From IMG/VR virus record IMGVR_UViG_3300033153_011881, positions 1-49,124 of that record: a stretch of 49,124 nucleotides of DNA; one strand, given 5' to 3'. Source of the DNA: a virus. Each line of letters opens with the position of its first letter. Position 1 is the first letter of the stretch. A program made the position numbers and the translations under genes. A model generated the notes under the pieces. It was not told the DNA's origin. It worked only from the letters and a program-made list of their open reading frames with translations, and did not search any database. Shown here one piece after another: positions 29,105 to 37,378 of this stretch.

Positions 29105-29976
29105 TAAGCTCCTTCTCTCTCTATAATGCCTGCAGCAGCTAACACGGCTAAGTTATCCACCGTCTTAAGGGCTGCCGCGATGGCGGCAAAATTGGTGATG
29201 CTCCGGGCGTCGATATCGAGATTCTCGGCCTGGAACTCTCCGGACACTTTTCTGAGCCACAAGGTCCCGACCGCATCGCCTCCGGCCCATGACCCGCTTG
29301 ACAGGGTGATCTTGACGATCTCGCCGGTGTCGGAACTGGTCGCGCCCACCACGATATCACCCACTGCCGGCACATCGGTGCCGCCCGAGGTGAACTCCAT
29401 AGGCCATGCCAAATAATCGGGATTGATAAGCGCATCCCTTATAATGGCTACAGCTAACAGATCGGCCAAGCTGGCATCGTAATCGTCTATGACAAAGCCA
29501 TGGGCATCTTCTGAGCCGTCCACCGCGGCAAATGCGATCCTGACCATTTTGAGTGAGCCTGCCGTAACAGCGATGGTGAAAATATCGCCGACAATAAAAT
29601 CCGCGGCCCCGTCATTAAGGGTTAAGTCGATCTGCTCGCTGGTATACGCGACAGCGACAGTTGCCTGGCCCAGCGTGATATCGTCCGGGTCCCTGACCTC
29701 GAATGTCCCGGCATTGCCGGCCGCCGCAATACAAGTCAGGATATAGGTCCCTAACTTCACCTGTGCCCCGGCAGTGACGCCGGTACAGGTACCGTCACCC
29801 GTGTTTCCACCGTCTGCCGTGCCGGTAGTGGGGCAAGAAGTCTTGACCTTTCCTACGACCGCGCCGCAGGGCAGGTCCTCACCGCTGAGGATGGTGATTT
29901 TCTCCCGGGAGAAGAGATTTTCCATCTCCCATTTGAGCACATCGTTCAATCGATCATTTTCAAGTAGTTTTGCCAT
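29104..29976 (-). CDS. Head decoration protein (gpD-like) with extra beta domains
   Basis: 290 aa, against 110 aa for lambda gpD. The N-terminal MAKLLENDRLNDVLKWEMENL is followed by the D-like part and two insertions: a GNAGTFEVRDPDD region and the FTSGGTDVPAVGDIVVGATS / GSWAGGDAVGTLWLRK / GEFQAENLD domain shared with the U-position protein. AAGGAG precedes ATG. It stabilises the capsid shell; the added domains may project from the surface. Confidence 0.75.
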   Translation of the reverse strand: MAKLLENDRLNDVLKWEMENLFSREKITILSGEDLPCGAVVGKVKTSCPTTGTADGGNTGDGTCTGVTAGAQVKLGTYILTCIAAAGNAGTFEVRDPDDITLGQATVAVAYTSEQIDLTLNDGAADFIVGDIFTIAVTAGSLKMVRIAFAAVDGSEDAHGFVIDDYDASLADLLAVAIIRDALINPDYLAWPMEFTSGGTDVPAVGDIVVGATSSDTGEIVKITLSSGSWAGGDAVGTLWLRKVSGEFQAENLDIDARSITNFAAIAAALKTVDNLAVLAAAGIIEREGA

Positions 29977-29994
29977 GATTTATCTCCTTATTAA

Positions 29995-30060
29995 ATTTGA
30001 AGTTCGGAGTTTGAAGTTTGAAGTTCGGGGTTAACTTTAGGCACTCCACACTTCAAACTT
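29995..30060. repeat. Word repeat family E (GAAGTTTGAAGTTCGG)
   Basis: GAAGTTTGAAGTT words followed by CACACTTCAAACTT in reverse complement, so another hairpin made of short words. The end overlaps the protease gene stop. Confidence 0.6.
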
Positions 30061-30478
30061 TCGGTGCTGCCTGATCGCGCCGTTTGCGGGCATCGGCCAA
30101 CAGCGGATTGACCTCGCCGGTATTATTCGGCCCCACCGTTGAGATGATTTCATCCTTGCCGTCCTGTACCGCCTTGTATTCAAGAATTTTTTTCCGGGCA
30201 TCTTCGACGCTCACGCCCTCTTTCAGGAAACCGGCAGCCATCTCCGGCACACCGCCTAAGACACAGAGATCCAATATCCCCGTCATGGTGTCCATAGCGT
30301 CCTTTCGCCCCTGGGCCACGGCATCGGCGGTTATCTTTTCCAGATCCACCGGTTTCTCTTCTGACCGGGGGACATAACCGAGTTCCGCTAACACTGCCCC
30401 GGCGTCCATATCGGGCATGGTGAGAAGTTCCTGCAGTTGTGTTTTAAACTCTGCGCTTGTAATTGGATTTGTTGACAT
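30053..30478 (-). CDS. Nested scaffold protein (Nu3-like) inside the protease gene
   Basis: An internal in-frame ATG at 30478 has GGAGG 7 bases upstream, much better than chance. The 141-aa product (MSTNPITSAEFKTQLQELL...) is the helical C-terminal third of the protease, just as lambda Nu3 is nested within gpC. Likely the scaffold for capsid assembly. Confidence 0.75.
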   Translation of the reverse strand: MSTNPITSAEFKTQLQELLTMPDMDAGAVLAELGYVPRSEEKPVDLEKITADAVAQGRKDAMDTMTGILDLCVLGGVPEMAAGFLKEGVSVEDARKKILEYKAVQDGKDEIISTVGPNNTGEVNPLLADARKRRDQAAPKV

Positions 30479-31336
30479 AATTTGACCTCCTTGCTTAGTA
30501 TTGGAATTTATATATTTAATAGCCTGATCCCATGACATGATTTCATCGGCCAGGCCTGCATCTATGGCGGCTTGCCCCTGAAAGGAACCCGCCTCGGTTG
30601 CCATAATCGCCGCTGCTTCGACATTCCTGTTTCTCGCTACGGTGTCTACGAACAGGTCGCGCGTTTTCATCACTCTTTCATGGATTATCTTGTAAGCCTC
30701 GGTGCTCAGTTCCTGATGGGGCGAGAAATCGTTCTTGCGGGCCCCGGCAAAAATCGTGGTATATTTCAGGCCTTCCTTTACATCAAAAGCGCTCTGATCG
30801 ACATGCTCGGCAATCACTCCGATAGAACCAACCAGACCCGTGCGCGGCAAAAATATCCTGTCCGCTGCCGAGGCAATAGCGTAGGCCGCTGATAAGGCCA
30901 TCTCATTGACCATGGCATAGATCGGCTTTTGCCCCCTGGCCTCATAGATCTCATCGACTAAGTCAAAGACCCCGGCCACCTCTCCGCCATGACTTTCAAT
31001 GTCGAAAAGGGTCGCATCCGCGTCAGCATCGTCCATGGCTTGCCTGAAATCGGCCCGTATCTGCTCATACGATGTAAGGCCGGACAGGGTCGTAAGGCCG
31101 CCGGTACGATGCACTAATGAGCCGTGTACGGGGATAACGGCAATTCGCTCATGGGTCTCCTCCAATATCTGTGGATTGGCAGGGATCCAATCCTGTGCCG
31201 TTAAGGGCATGGGCACCTGGAGCCCGATCCGGACACCGATCACGCTGAGTATTATGTCTAACATCTCGCGTTGGATCATAAGCGGCGTATTGATTATCCT
31301 GCCTGCCAACCGCGTCAAAACAGCTTTTTCGTTCAT
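30053..31336 (-). CDS. Prohead protease (S49 / SppA-ClpP type, gpC-like)
   Basis: 427 aa. The protease core includes IESHGGEVAG, ALSAAYAIASAADRIFLPRT (Ser in MALSAAYAIA) and TGLVGSIGVI, the S49 signature. A helical scaffold segment follows from residue ~287. It cleaves scaffold and capsid-associated proteins during head maturation. Position after portal and before decoration matches lambda C. Confidence 0.9.
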   Translation of the reverse strand: MNEKAVLTRLAGRIINTPLMIQREMLDIILSVIGVRIGLQVPMPLTAQDWIPANPQILEETHERIAVIPVHGSLVHRTGGLTTLSGLTSYEQIRADFRQAMDDADADATLFDIESHGGEVAGVFDLVDEIYEARGQKPIYAMVNEMALSAAYAIASAADRIFLPRTGLVGSIGVIAEHVDQSAFDVKEGLKYTTIFAGARKNDFSPHQELSTEAYKIIHERVMKTRDLFVDTVARNRNVEAAAIMATEAGSFQGQAAIDAGLADEIMSWDQAIKYINSNTKQGGQIMSTNPITSAEFKTQLQELLTMPDMDAGAVLAELGYVPRSEEKPVDLEKITADAVAQGRKDAMDTMTGILDLCVLGGVPEMAAGFLKEGVSVEDARKKILEYKAVQDGKDEIISTVGPNNTGEVNPLLADARKRRDQAAPKV

Positions 31337-31352
31337 TTGAATTACCCTTCGG

Positions 31353-31371
31353 ATTGATGATTGTTGATTGA
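31353..31371. repeat. Word repeat family C, copy 2 (short)
   Basis: GATTGATGATTGTTGATTG words just upstream of the protease gene, next to family A copy 10. Confidence 0.65.
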
Positions 31372-31382
31372 CGCTCTTTTTC

Positions 31383-31467
31383 CTTCGTCACTCGTCATTC
31401 CTTATTCGTCATTCGATTATTTTCTTTAACAATCGAATGACGAATAATCGAATCCCGAATTACGAAG
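31383..31467. repeat. Word repeat family A, copy 10
   Basis: One of the most regular copies: TTCGTCATTCGATT, loop ATTTTCTTTAAC, then AATCGAATGACGAA, a 14-bp perfect stem. Confidence 0.85.
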
Positions 31468-31492
31468 TTTTATCCTTTTGATTCCCGACCCT

Positions 31493-32992
31493 TTATTCCT
31501 CGTTATCTATTAATTGCTGCGCCTTCCCGCTCTTATCGGTCATCCGGCCGTCGCTGTCGTAGACGTTCTCGTGTTTATCGGCCCGCTTATTGTCCCTGCT
31601 GATCTCCTCATCCACTACCTCGCTGTCATGCCCGCGCTCACCCACTACCTGGGACCGCGACTTAAACCCTGACCGGACCGCGTCTTTTTCAGCCTGCACA
31701 TCCTTGAGGGGATCCACCCATGGCCAGCCGTCTATATCCCATTTGATTCGATGATATTTACGCCTGTTGGAAGTATAATCAGGCATGATGAGACCACGGG
31801 AAAGGACGGCGGTATCGACCCACCGTTGTGTGACCCGCCTGCAAAACTGAAAGACCAGCACGGTGTAGATGGTCTGTTTGCAGATTCGTTGAAACTCCAG
31901 ATTGCCCGCGCGAATGGATGAGTAATTGACGTCCTCCAGATTGCCCGAGAATTTTTCGTATGTGAGCCCCCCGAATCCCCTGGCGGCCCTGCGATCCTGG
32001 CGCTTGGTGAATGCCTCGTACCCGCCTCCCACGTCCGCGGGATTGGAAAACTTCACGTCCATTCCCGTTGGCAGAACAGGAAACGTCCCCGGCTCCAGGG
32101 CCACCACGTCGCGGCCCTCGGAATCGTCATCGGTCTTCTTTCCAAGAGGCGGGTAATCCACCGACTCGCCCGGCATCTCGGTAATAAACCCGCCGAACAT
32201 GGCAGCGCCCTTTTTGCGCACTATTTCGGCGTCGTCAAACTGATTGGTTTCGTGTTGGGTTACGATGACCGAGGCGAGCCAGGGAGTGCCGAGAAGCTGA
32301 CCTGCCCTGAGGGGCCGAAAAACATGGATGATTTCCGAAGCTGGGACGCGGATCCGTTTAGAGTGGTCCCCGGAAGTAAGAAACGACTCGCCCGGGTGTT
32401 CTTTCCACAGCCAGTATGCTGCGCGTTTTCCGGCCTTGTTAATCTCGATCCCCATGCGGATCTCGTTTCCGTTGGGCGCCATAGAGTTATATGTTTCATC
32501 GAGATGGTCGCCCTCGAGGAGCTGAAGCTGGAGCGGCACGGAAAACCCTGACTCGGGTCTGCGCGGTCTGAACCTGACAAGCATATGCCCGCCCTCGATT
32601 ATGCCCCTGGTGAGCAGGGACTGAAGACCGTAGAAATCGCATATCTCATCCGCATCCGCCTCTAAGACCCAATCGGCCCAGAGCTCCTGGATCTCGGCCT
32701 TGAGATCCGGATCTTTCAGGAGCCACCTCGGTGTGATGCCCGTACCCACGAGATTGGCCACCAACGTGTCCATCCCGCCTGTGGCCAGGGGATCATTCCT
32801 CACCAACTGACGCGATCGTGCCCGGAGTGTACCGAGAGAGCTGAAGAGCGTTGTATTGGCCCCGGCCGTGGAAGTACCCCAGGTGCTCATCCGCCTGCCA
32901 TAGGCCGCACCCTCATAGGGACCTGCATAGGCTTTCGCGGGTATGGGATCACCCTTTGCGTCTACGATTTTAAGGTATGCTGATCTGGCCAT
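31493..32992 (-). CDS. Portal protein (lambda gpB type)
   Basis: 499 aa. Has SRQLVRNDPLATGGMDTLVAN and LVGTGITPRW near the N-terminus, WADWVLEADADEICDFYGLQ, and FGGLTYEKFSGNLEDVNYSS, all characteristic of lambda-type portals. It forms the dodecameric DNA entry channel. The start ATG 32992 is directly preceded by family-C words with no Shine-Dalgarno. Confidence 0.9.
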   Translation of the reverse strand: MARSAYLKIVDAKGDPIPAKAYAGPYEGAAYGRRMSTWGTSTAGANTTLFSSLGTLRARSRQLVRNDPLATGGMDTLVANLVGTGITPRWLLKDPDLKAEIQELWADWVLEADADEICDFYGLQSLLTRGIIEGGHMLVRFRPRRPESGFSVPLQLQLLEGDHLDETYNSMAPNGNEIRMGIEINKAGKRAAYWLWKEHPGESFLTSGDHSKRIRVPASEIIHVFRPLRAGQLLGTPWLASVIVTQHETNQFDDAEIVRKKGAAMFGGFITEMPGESVDYPPLGKKTDDDSEGRDVVALEPGTFPVLPTGMDVKFSNPADVGGGYEAFTKRQDRRAARGFGGLTYEKFSGNLEDVNYSSIRAGNLEFQRICKQTIYTVLVFQFCRRVTQRWVDTAVLSRGLIMPDYTSNRRKYHRIKWDIDGWPWVDPLKDVQAEKDAVRSGFKSRSQVVGERGHDSEVVDEEISRDNKRADKHENVYDSDGRMTDKSGKAQQLIDNEE

Positions 32993-32994
32993 TT

Positions 32995-33101
32995 TGGATT
33001 GTTGATTGTTGATCGATGATTGTCTTTGGATTGTTGATTTATGATTGTAACTGCTGTTGATTTGTGATTGTTTGTCCTTTCAATCAACAATCAACAATCC
33101 C
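32995..33101. repeat. Word repeat family C, copy 3
   Basis: GATTGTTGATTG words face CAATCAACAATC words over ~100 bp between the gpW-like stop and the portal start; occupies the place of the portal ribosome site. Confidence 0.8.
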
Positions 33102-33102
33102 C

Positions 33103-33324
33103 TTAAAGCCCCTTACTCGTCTGTGTAAGCAAAAACCGCCTGCGACCGGCACCGGCCTGCAGTTCCGTCTTTATCTCCGTCCGGAGGGTACGCAGCTTAT
33201 CTATTTCGGCCTCGGCATAACGGATCTGCTTGTCGCCAAGCGAGACACTCACCTCCCGCTCGCCGGTGGCCAACGCCACGATCGCCGCTTCAACGTTTGT
33301 TAGATCTGTGTTGGTAAAAGCCAT
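33103..33324 (-). CDS. Head-tail joining protein (gpW-like)
   Basis: 73 aa (lambda gpW 68 aa), helical with EAEIDKLRTLRTEIKTEL, typical of the gpW family. Lies between terminase and portal as in lambda. The start ATG 33324 has no adjacent Shine-Dalgarno; a good GGAGG sits at 33398-33402 on the far side of a family-B repeat. gpW stabilises packaged DNA and receives the tail connector. Confidence 0.75.
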   Translation of the reverse strand: MAFTNTDLTNVEAAIVALATGEREVSVSLGDKQIRYAEAEIDKLRTLRTEIKTELQAGAGRRRFLLTQTSKGL

Positions 33325-33325
33325 G

Positions 33326-33392
33326 CTGGATCCTGGATGCTCGATGCTGGATACTGGTTTCTGGATCCTGGATACTGGTTCTTGGATACTGG
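33326..33392. repeat. Word repeat family B, copy 4, inside a ribosome-binding region
   Basis: About 67 bp of TGGATCCTGG/TGGATACTGG words lying exactly between a GGAGGAAAAA site and the gpW start codon. Confidence 0.8.
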
Positions 33393-33397
33393 TTTTT

Positions 33398-33402
33398 CCT
33401 CC
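33398..33402 (-). promoter_or_regulatory. Displaced Shine-Dalgarno of gpW gene
   Basis: GGAGG followed by AAAAACC, then the repeat, then the gpW ATG 73 bases away instead of ~7. Suggests insertion of the repeat between the two. Confidence 0.55.
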
Positions 33403-33409
33403 ATCCTGC

Positions 33410-33462
33410 AAAAAAAAGACCGGCCAAAATGCAGGGTGTGCAGCCACTGCACTGGCCGGTCT
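33410..33462 (-). terminator. Strong hairpin with T-run upstream of gpW
   Basis: 10-bp stem AGACCGGCCA/TGGCCGGTCT (33453-33462 and 33417-33426), an inner GTGCAG-TGG-CTGCAC stem, then TTTTTTTT on the minus strand. It looks like a Rho-independent terminator inside the late operon, perhaps an attenuator requiring antitermination. Confidence 0.7.
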
Positions 33463-33510
33463 AAGAAGGAGGAAAAGATTAGATAGGATTATATCATGGG
33501 TTTTTTCTCA

Positions 33511-33585
33511 CTTTTGAAATCTTTTCAAATCTTTTGAAATCTTTTCATATATATGTCATCTTTTTTCATATCTTTTCATCTTTTC
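33511..33585. repeat. 10-bp phased repeats (CTTTTGAAAT) near terminase genes
   Basis: Four consecutive 10-bp units (CTTTTGAAAT, CTTTTCAAAT, CTTTTGAAAT, CTTTTCATAT), followed by looser TCATCTTTT words that end in the 79-aa gene. Helical phasing suits protein binding or DNA bending. Confidence 0.6.
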
Positions 33586-33805
33586 GCTTGACAGGCTGTT
33601 TTTCCCCCTTCTTTTTCGGCTGTTTTTTCATGCTCCCGTTCAAGATCTGATCCTTGCGCCACTGATCGATCAACCCCGTATCCGATGCCCATATTCCGGA
33701 AAGCTTATTTGCCGGAAAGCCCCTGTGTCGAATCAAGGCCAGGATCGTCGGGGCGCTAAACCCGTAATAATTAGTAATCTCTCCCATCCCGTTAAGTGCT
33801 GTCAT
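33566..33805 (-). CDS. Small wHTH protein, Nu1/AlpA-like
   Basis: 79 aa from ATG 33805 (GGGGAG upstream). The sequence GEITNYYGFSAPTILALIRH and GFPANKLSGIW reads as a winged-helix DNA-binding domain of the AlpA/Nu1 type; the tail is lysine-rich. It lies between large terminase and gpW. It could recognise the packaging site, perhaps the adjacent 10-bp repeats, or act as regulator. Confidence 0.6.
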   Translation of the reverse strand: MTALNGMGEITNYYGFSAPTILALIRHRGFPANKLSGIWASDTGLIDQWRKDQILNGSMKKQPKKKGEKQPVKRKDEKI

Positions 33806-33889
33806 GGTTGATCTCCCCTTTACACAATTTCCGATGTTAAATATCGCCACATTAACTTCAACCACTAACCTATGCCCCCGCCCTTCTTT

Positions 33890-33939
33890 CCTTCGTCACT
33901 CGTCACTCCTTGATCGTCATTCGATTACTTTCTTTAACA
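33890..33939. repeat. Word repeat family A, copy 11 (half)
   Basis: Left arm and loop only (ends TTCTTTAACAG). Followed by family I words (CTCTGTGCGCTCTGTGTCTC, 33961-33987), family F copy 2 (33991-34022), a second I copy (34024-34047) and family C copy 4 (34049-34079). Confidence 0.75.
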
Positions 33940-33960
33940 GTGTAATAGGTGGAAAATAGC

Positions 33961-34047
33961 CTCTGTGCGCTCTGTGTCTCCGTGGCCTTCTATTCGATGT
34001 TCGATGTTCGACGTTCATCTTTTCTCCGTGTCCTCTGTGAGAGGGTT
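33961..34047. repeat. Word repeats families I and F, mixed block
   Basis: CTCTGTGTCTCCGTGGCC words, then GATGTTCGATGTTCGACGTTC, then CTCCGTGTCCTCTGTGAG. Related family I words recur at 40645-40677. Confidence 0.7.
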
Positions 34048-34048
34048 T

Positions 34049-34079
34049 TTTCAATCATCAATCAACAATCATCAATTTA
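34049..34079. repeat. Word repeat family C, copy 4
   Basis: CAATCATCAATCAACAATCA words ending at the stop of the large terminase gene. Confidence 0.7.
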
Positions 34080-34081
34080 TT

Positions 34082-36076
34082 TCAACTCATAAACTTCGAT
34101 CGCGCAACCTTGATTGATCCTCTGCCTCCAGCCTTCTTGCCGTCCTTGCCGCCGCTATCCAACCCCAAGTGCTTGAGATAGATATCTGCCATGGCCATGT
34201 GATATCCCGAGATATCCCACGCATGGTTATCGCGACTCTCGATCACCTCCCATATCCCTTTCTCGTCATTCCTGACCTCCGAGCACATCTGCCTCGCCCA
34301 ATCGATGGTAGTGTCCTTATGCAGGTGCCATGCCCCCGGGTCTATGGGAGATATCTGAAGGCGATTTACCAGCATATCCTTATAATGATTTACGTTAAGC
34401 CCGTATAGCCTGATATCGCGGCCTTTCTTCCGGTGTTTTTCCCCGGGTTTATCCCACCGCCAGGCCAGGGCCATGCGGTTGTGGCCTCTGATCCCCATCA
34501 CGCGCGGGTTATGTTTCCGGCACCAGTCATAGACCTCTCCTGTCCGGTGCCCGCCCGTATCGATAAAGACCAGTTGTACGGGGTATTCAGCCCCGTCCAT
34601 ATCCCTGTAGACATCCGAAAACAGTACCTGCTCCAAGGCCCTGAAATCCTTGGAATGCACTGAGGGGACAAATCCCTCGCGCACCTGCCAGCTCTCCAGG
34701 TCGGGCCAGGGGCCCCAGGCCCGGATCTCGTACCAGAATCCGTCATCCTGCGTATCCGCAACCGCGGTCAGTCCCACGAGCGGTTCTGACGGCACTACCC
34801 CTCGGTCCCGATCGTCCCGCAAAGCCAAAATGTCATCTTCTTTTCGTGCCCGGATCTTTGGCCTGTAGGCCTCGGCCTTATGGGCATTGATAAAGTCCTG
34901 TAGCTTTGCCGGATCCTTCCGGCCCCGCAAAAAAGCCGCGGCAACCTTGGACAAAGACATAAAAGAGCTTATCCATGAGGGGACCTGGACGCCGATTTTT
35001 CGGGGGCGCTCTTTTTCGAGATATTTGAACATCTCTATGCCGCCCTCGACCTTTTCTCCTTCATCCCGCTGTCGCGTGCGCCATTGGCCCCCACGAACCG
35101 CCTTATTCCGCTGGTTGTCATCCCATTGGGCCTTACAGATCGCGCATTCATACCAGGCAAGGCCCAGGGCTTCCATCCGCTCCGGATCCGGATGGACCTC
35201 CTTCTCCTCGTCATTGACCTCCTTATCCCACTTGATCTGATCAAACGTCATCAAGTGATGCTTATGGCATCCGGGGCATTTTACCCAATAATCAAACACC
35301 ACCTGGGCCTCGGGCGGTACCTTGCCGGGGATCCCCAGCAATGCCTTCGAGATGGGGGCGCTCTCGAGGGTCGGCTTTGATATCTTGATAATCTTGTGAT
35401 CATGCTGATATGTGATGGTCCGTTTTTCACCCTGAGAGATGGGGTCTGTTTCTCTTTTGCTGGGTTGATCGGGATATAGATCGGTCTCATCGAAGATCAT
35501 GACCTTGATGGGCCGGTTGGCCATCCGCGCGGGAGATCCGGCCCACCCGAGGTAGATCGGCATATGCAGCAGTTTTATGCGCAGCGACGATTTGTCATCC
35601 TCGTACCCGGTCAGATAACTCCTGAGGCGCTGCGAACTCTCGATCATCGGCAGTATGCGGTCCTTGCAGTTCTCTGCCGCGGTCGGACGGTCAGGATAAT
35701 TGTACTGCACCGGGCCCGGACTCCGGTCGATGCACCATCCGACAAAATTATGAACGCATTCCGACTTCCCGACCTGATTGGCCGCGCATATGATCACCGT
35801 GCGCACATAAGGGAGGGCCATGGCATCCATGATCCCGGCCAGATATGGCGTCACCTCATTGCGCCAGGGACCCTCAAGCTTGCTTAGAGTCACAATCCGG
35901 TGCCGCTCGGCCCACTTGCTCGGTCGGATCGGCCGGCGCGTGCGCATGATCTTTTTTTCCGCCCGCGAAAACGAGCCCACATACTCGAGGCGGCCTTTCT
36001 CTTTCAGTTTCTTGAGGAGAACGGGCGACAACCATTTGGAGGGGTTATTAACGACTATTGAAGATTGAATATCCAT
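34082..36076 (-). CDS. Large terminase (lambda gpA type)
   Basis: 664 aa. Motifs: PSKWAERHRIV N-terminal region, an ATPase loop region VIICAANQVGKSECVHNFV, Walker B-like IKVMIFDETDLYPDQPS, a zinc-binding VKCPGCHKHHLMTFDQIKW with a second ECAIC pair, and nuclease region VFIDTGGHRTGEVYDWC. This is the DNA-packaging ATPase/nuclease that cuts cos sites in gpA phages. ATG 36076 is chosen over TTG 36091. Confidence 0.92.
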   Translation of the reverse strand: MDIQSSIVVNNPSKWLSPVLLKKLKEKGRLEYVGSFSRAEKKIMRTRRPIRPSKWAERHRIVTLSKLEGPWRNEVTPYLAGIMDAMALPYVRTVIICAANQVGKSECVHNFVGWCIDRSPGPVQYNYPDRPTAAENCKDRILPMIESSQRLRSYLTGYEDDKSSLRIKLLHMPIYLGWAGSPARMANRPIKVMIFDETDLYPDQPSKRETDPISQGEKRTITYQHDHKIIKISKPTLESAPISKALLGIPGKVPPEAQVVFDYWVKCPGCHKHHLMTFDQIKWDKEVNDEEKEVHPDPERMEALGLAWYECAICKAQWDDNQRNKAVRGGQWRTRQRDEGEKVEGGIEMFKYLEKERPRKIGVQVPSWISSFMSLSKVAAAFLRGRKDPAKLQDFINAHKAEAYRPKIRARKEDDILALRDDRDRGVVPSEPLVGLTAVADTQDDGFWYEIRAWGPWPDLESWQVREGFVPSVHSKDFRALEQVLFSDVYRDMDGAEYPVQLVFIDTGGHRTGEVYDWCRKHNPRVMGIRGHNRMALAWRWDKPGEKHRKKGRDIRLYGLNVNHYKDMLVNRLQISPIDPGAWHLHKDTTIDWARQMCSEVRNDEKGIWEVIESRDNHAWDISGYHMAMADIYLKHLGLDSGGKDGKKAGGRGSIKVARSKFMS

Positions 36077-36096
36077 TATGTTCTCACGCAAGGCCG

Positions 36097-36867
36097 CTAA
36101 GCTTTTTCTATATCCGCTGCTTCGAATACAACTTGAAACTGACCCATCTTGGCCATCTGATTATTCACCTCATCAAACTTCCGAGCCATGGCCGCTATAA
36201 ATTCCGCCTCGAGGTTGGGGTCTCCACGCACAAGCTCAATCCATGCGAGGGCCTGGGTCAGGTGCATATTCCTGACCTCCTGATCGTATACGATTTTATG
36301 CGCAGACGTCTGCAGTTCCACCTCGGCTGTGAGTGTATACATGTCATCTTTTATTCCCAACTCATAATCCAACAGCCGGTTCTGTTTCTCTATTTTATCG
36401 GCCTCGCCTTTGACTTTCCGCCGCTGATTCATATCCATCACGGCTGCCGGGTCACCACGGTAAGCGACATATTTTTTAGCATAGGCAATAAGATCACTTT
36501 CCAGTACTGTGCTATCCTCCTGCACCGTCATTTGCTGATATTTGTTTTTGGCGGCCAGGAGTTTACTTTTTCCGCACGGATAACCTGCCCTGGCCAGACA
36601 CTCTTTCATTTCCTCGCCGGTTTTAAACCGCTTTTCGCTCTCGGCAGGAGCCTGCTGCTTCTCCGGAAAATAAACCGGCCACAACCGGGCCACACACTCC
36701 GTCAGTGCGTCCCTGGCCGCATCTAAATTGGACTTGTTGGCCTTGGCCTCGGCGGGATCGTCCTTAAATGCCTTTTCGCAGGCATCCTTGGTATCCTGGA
36801 AGATCTCCAATTCCTCCCGGTCCGCATCTTCCGCAACCTCTATGAGCCTATTGAATTTATCCGGCAT
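36097..36867 (-). CDS. Small terminase-like protein
   Basis: 256 aa. The middle has an HTH-like EEMKECLARAGYPCGKSKLL, followed by long helices (KIEKQNRLLDYELGIKDDMY) resembling the Nu1-type oligomerisation region. It lies directly upstream of the large terminase, so DNA recognition for packaging is the likely role. It is larger than lambda Nu1 (181 aa). Confidence 0.65.
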   Translation of the reverse strand: MPDKFNRLIEVAEDADREELEIFQDTKDACEKAFKDDPAEAKANKSNLDAARDALTECVARLWPVYFPEKQQAPAESEKRFKTGEEMKECLARAGYPCGKSKLLAAKNKYQQMTVQEDSTVLESDLIAYAKKYVAYRGDPAAVMDMNQRRKVKGEADKIEKQNRLLDYELGIKDDMYTLTAEVELQTSAHKIVYDQEVRNMHLTQALAWIELVRGDPNLEAEFIAAMARKFDEVNNQMAKMGQFQVVFEAADIEKA

Positions 36868-36887
36868 ATTTCCGTCTCACATTAGGA

Positions 36888-37016
36888 TTAATGATTGTTG
36901 ATTGATATTCGATTAAGAAAATAACCCATAACCAGATCCACCAGCCACACCAACCCAAACCCGGCCAACAGCCCGATAAACGCCAAAATCCCAAAAGTCC
37001 CATAAACTGCCGCCAT
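36888..37016 (-). CDS. Small membrane protein, 42 aa
   Basis: MAAVYGTFGILAFIGLLAGF followed by a second hydrophobic run; AAGGAGGAAAAA precedes ATG 37016. The C-terminus (RISINNH) is encoded by repeat words of family C. Possible holin-like or exclusion protein; unknown. Confidence 0.55.
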   Translation of the reverse strand: MAAVYGTFGILAFIGLLAGFGLVWLVDLVMGYFLNRISINNH

Positions 37017-37030
37017 TTTTTCCTCCTTCC

Positions 37031-37133
37031 TTCGTCACTCGTCACTCGGCTGTTCGTCATTCGATTGATTTTCTTTAACAATCGAGCAACGAGTAATCGA
37101 GGTAAGCGAAGACTCCGATCCCGAATTACGAAC
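37031..37133. repeat. Word repeat family A, copy 12
   Basis: Full hairpin with the GTAAGCGAAGACTCCGA insert. Located upstream of the 42-aa gene. Confidence 0.75.
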
Positions 37134-37152
37134 ATCATCCTTGCCAAAAACG

Positions 37153-37353
37153 CTAAAGGATTTCTTGGCGCGAAGTGAACTTAACTTCCTCCCCTTTTAC
37201 GATAGGCTCTTCACCCTCTCGTCTGTCTGCCCGGAATACCCACTTCCAGCAAAGCCCGTGTTTTGTTGCTCTAAGCAGAACACAGGTCCATGAACCGCCG
37301 CCGGGAACGTCATGGATAGTTTTCTAACAAGCGGGGGCAGTCATCCGTTCCAT
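37153..37353 (-). pseudogene. Short ORF interrupted by an in-frame amber codon
   Basis: Reads MERMTAPAC, TAG (37324-37326), then 56 open codons with clear protein character (TIHDVPGGGSWTCVLLRATK, ...CWKWVFRADRREG) and a TAG stop. No start codon lies after the internal TAG. Either a nonsense mutant, a gene with unusual initiation, or amber read-through. Product unknown. Confidence 0.5.
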
Positions 37354-37378
37354 CTTAATTCTTCGCGCCAAGCGTTTA

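Noticed and set aside
36857-37147. 96-aa minus-strand ORF overlapping small terminase
   Set aside because: It reads repeat DNA out of frame; the 42-aa membrane protein in another frame has the good ribosome site.
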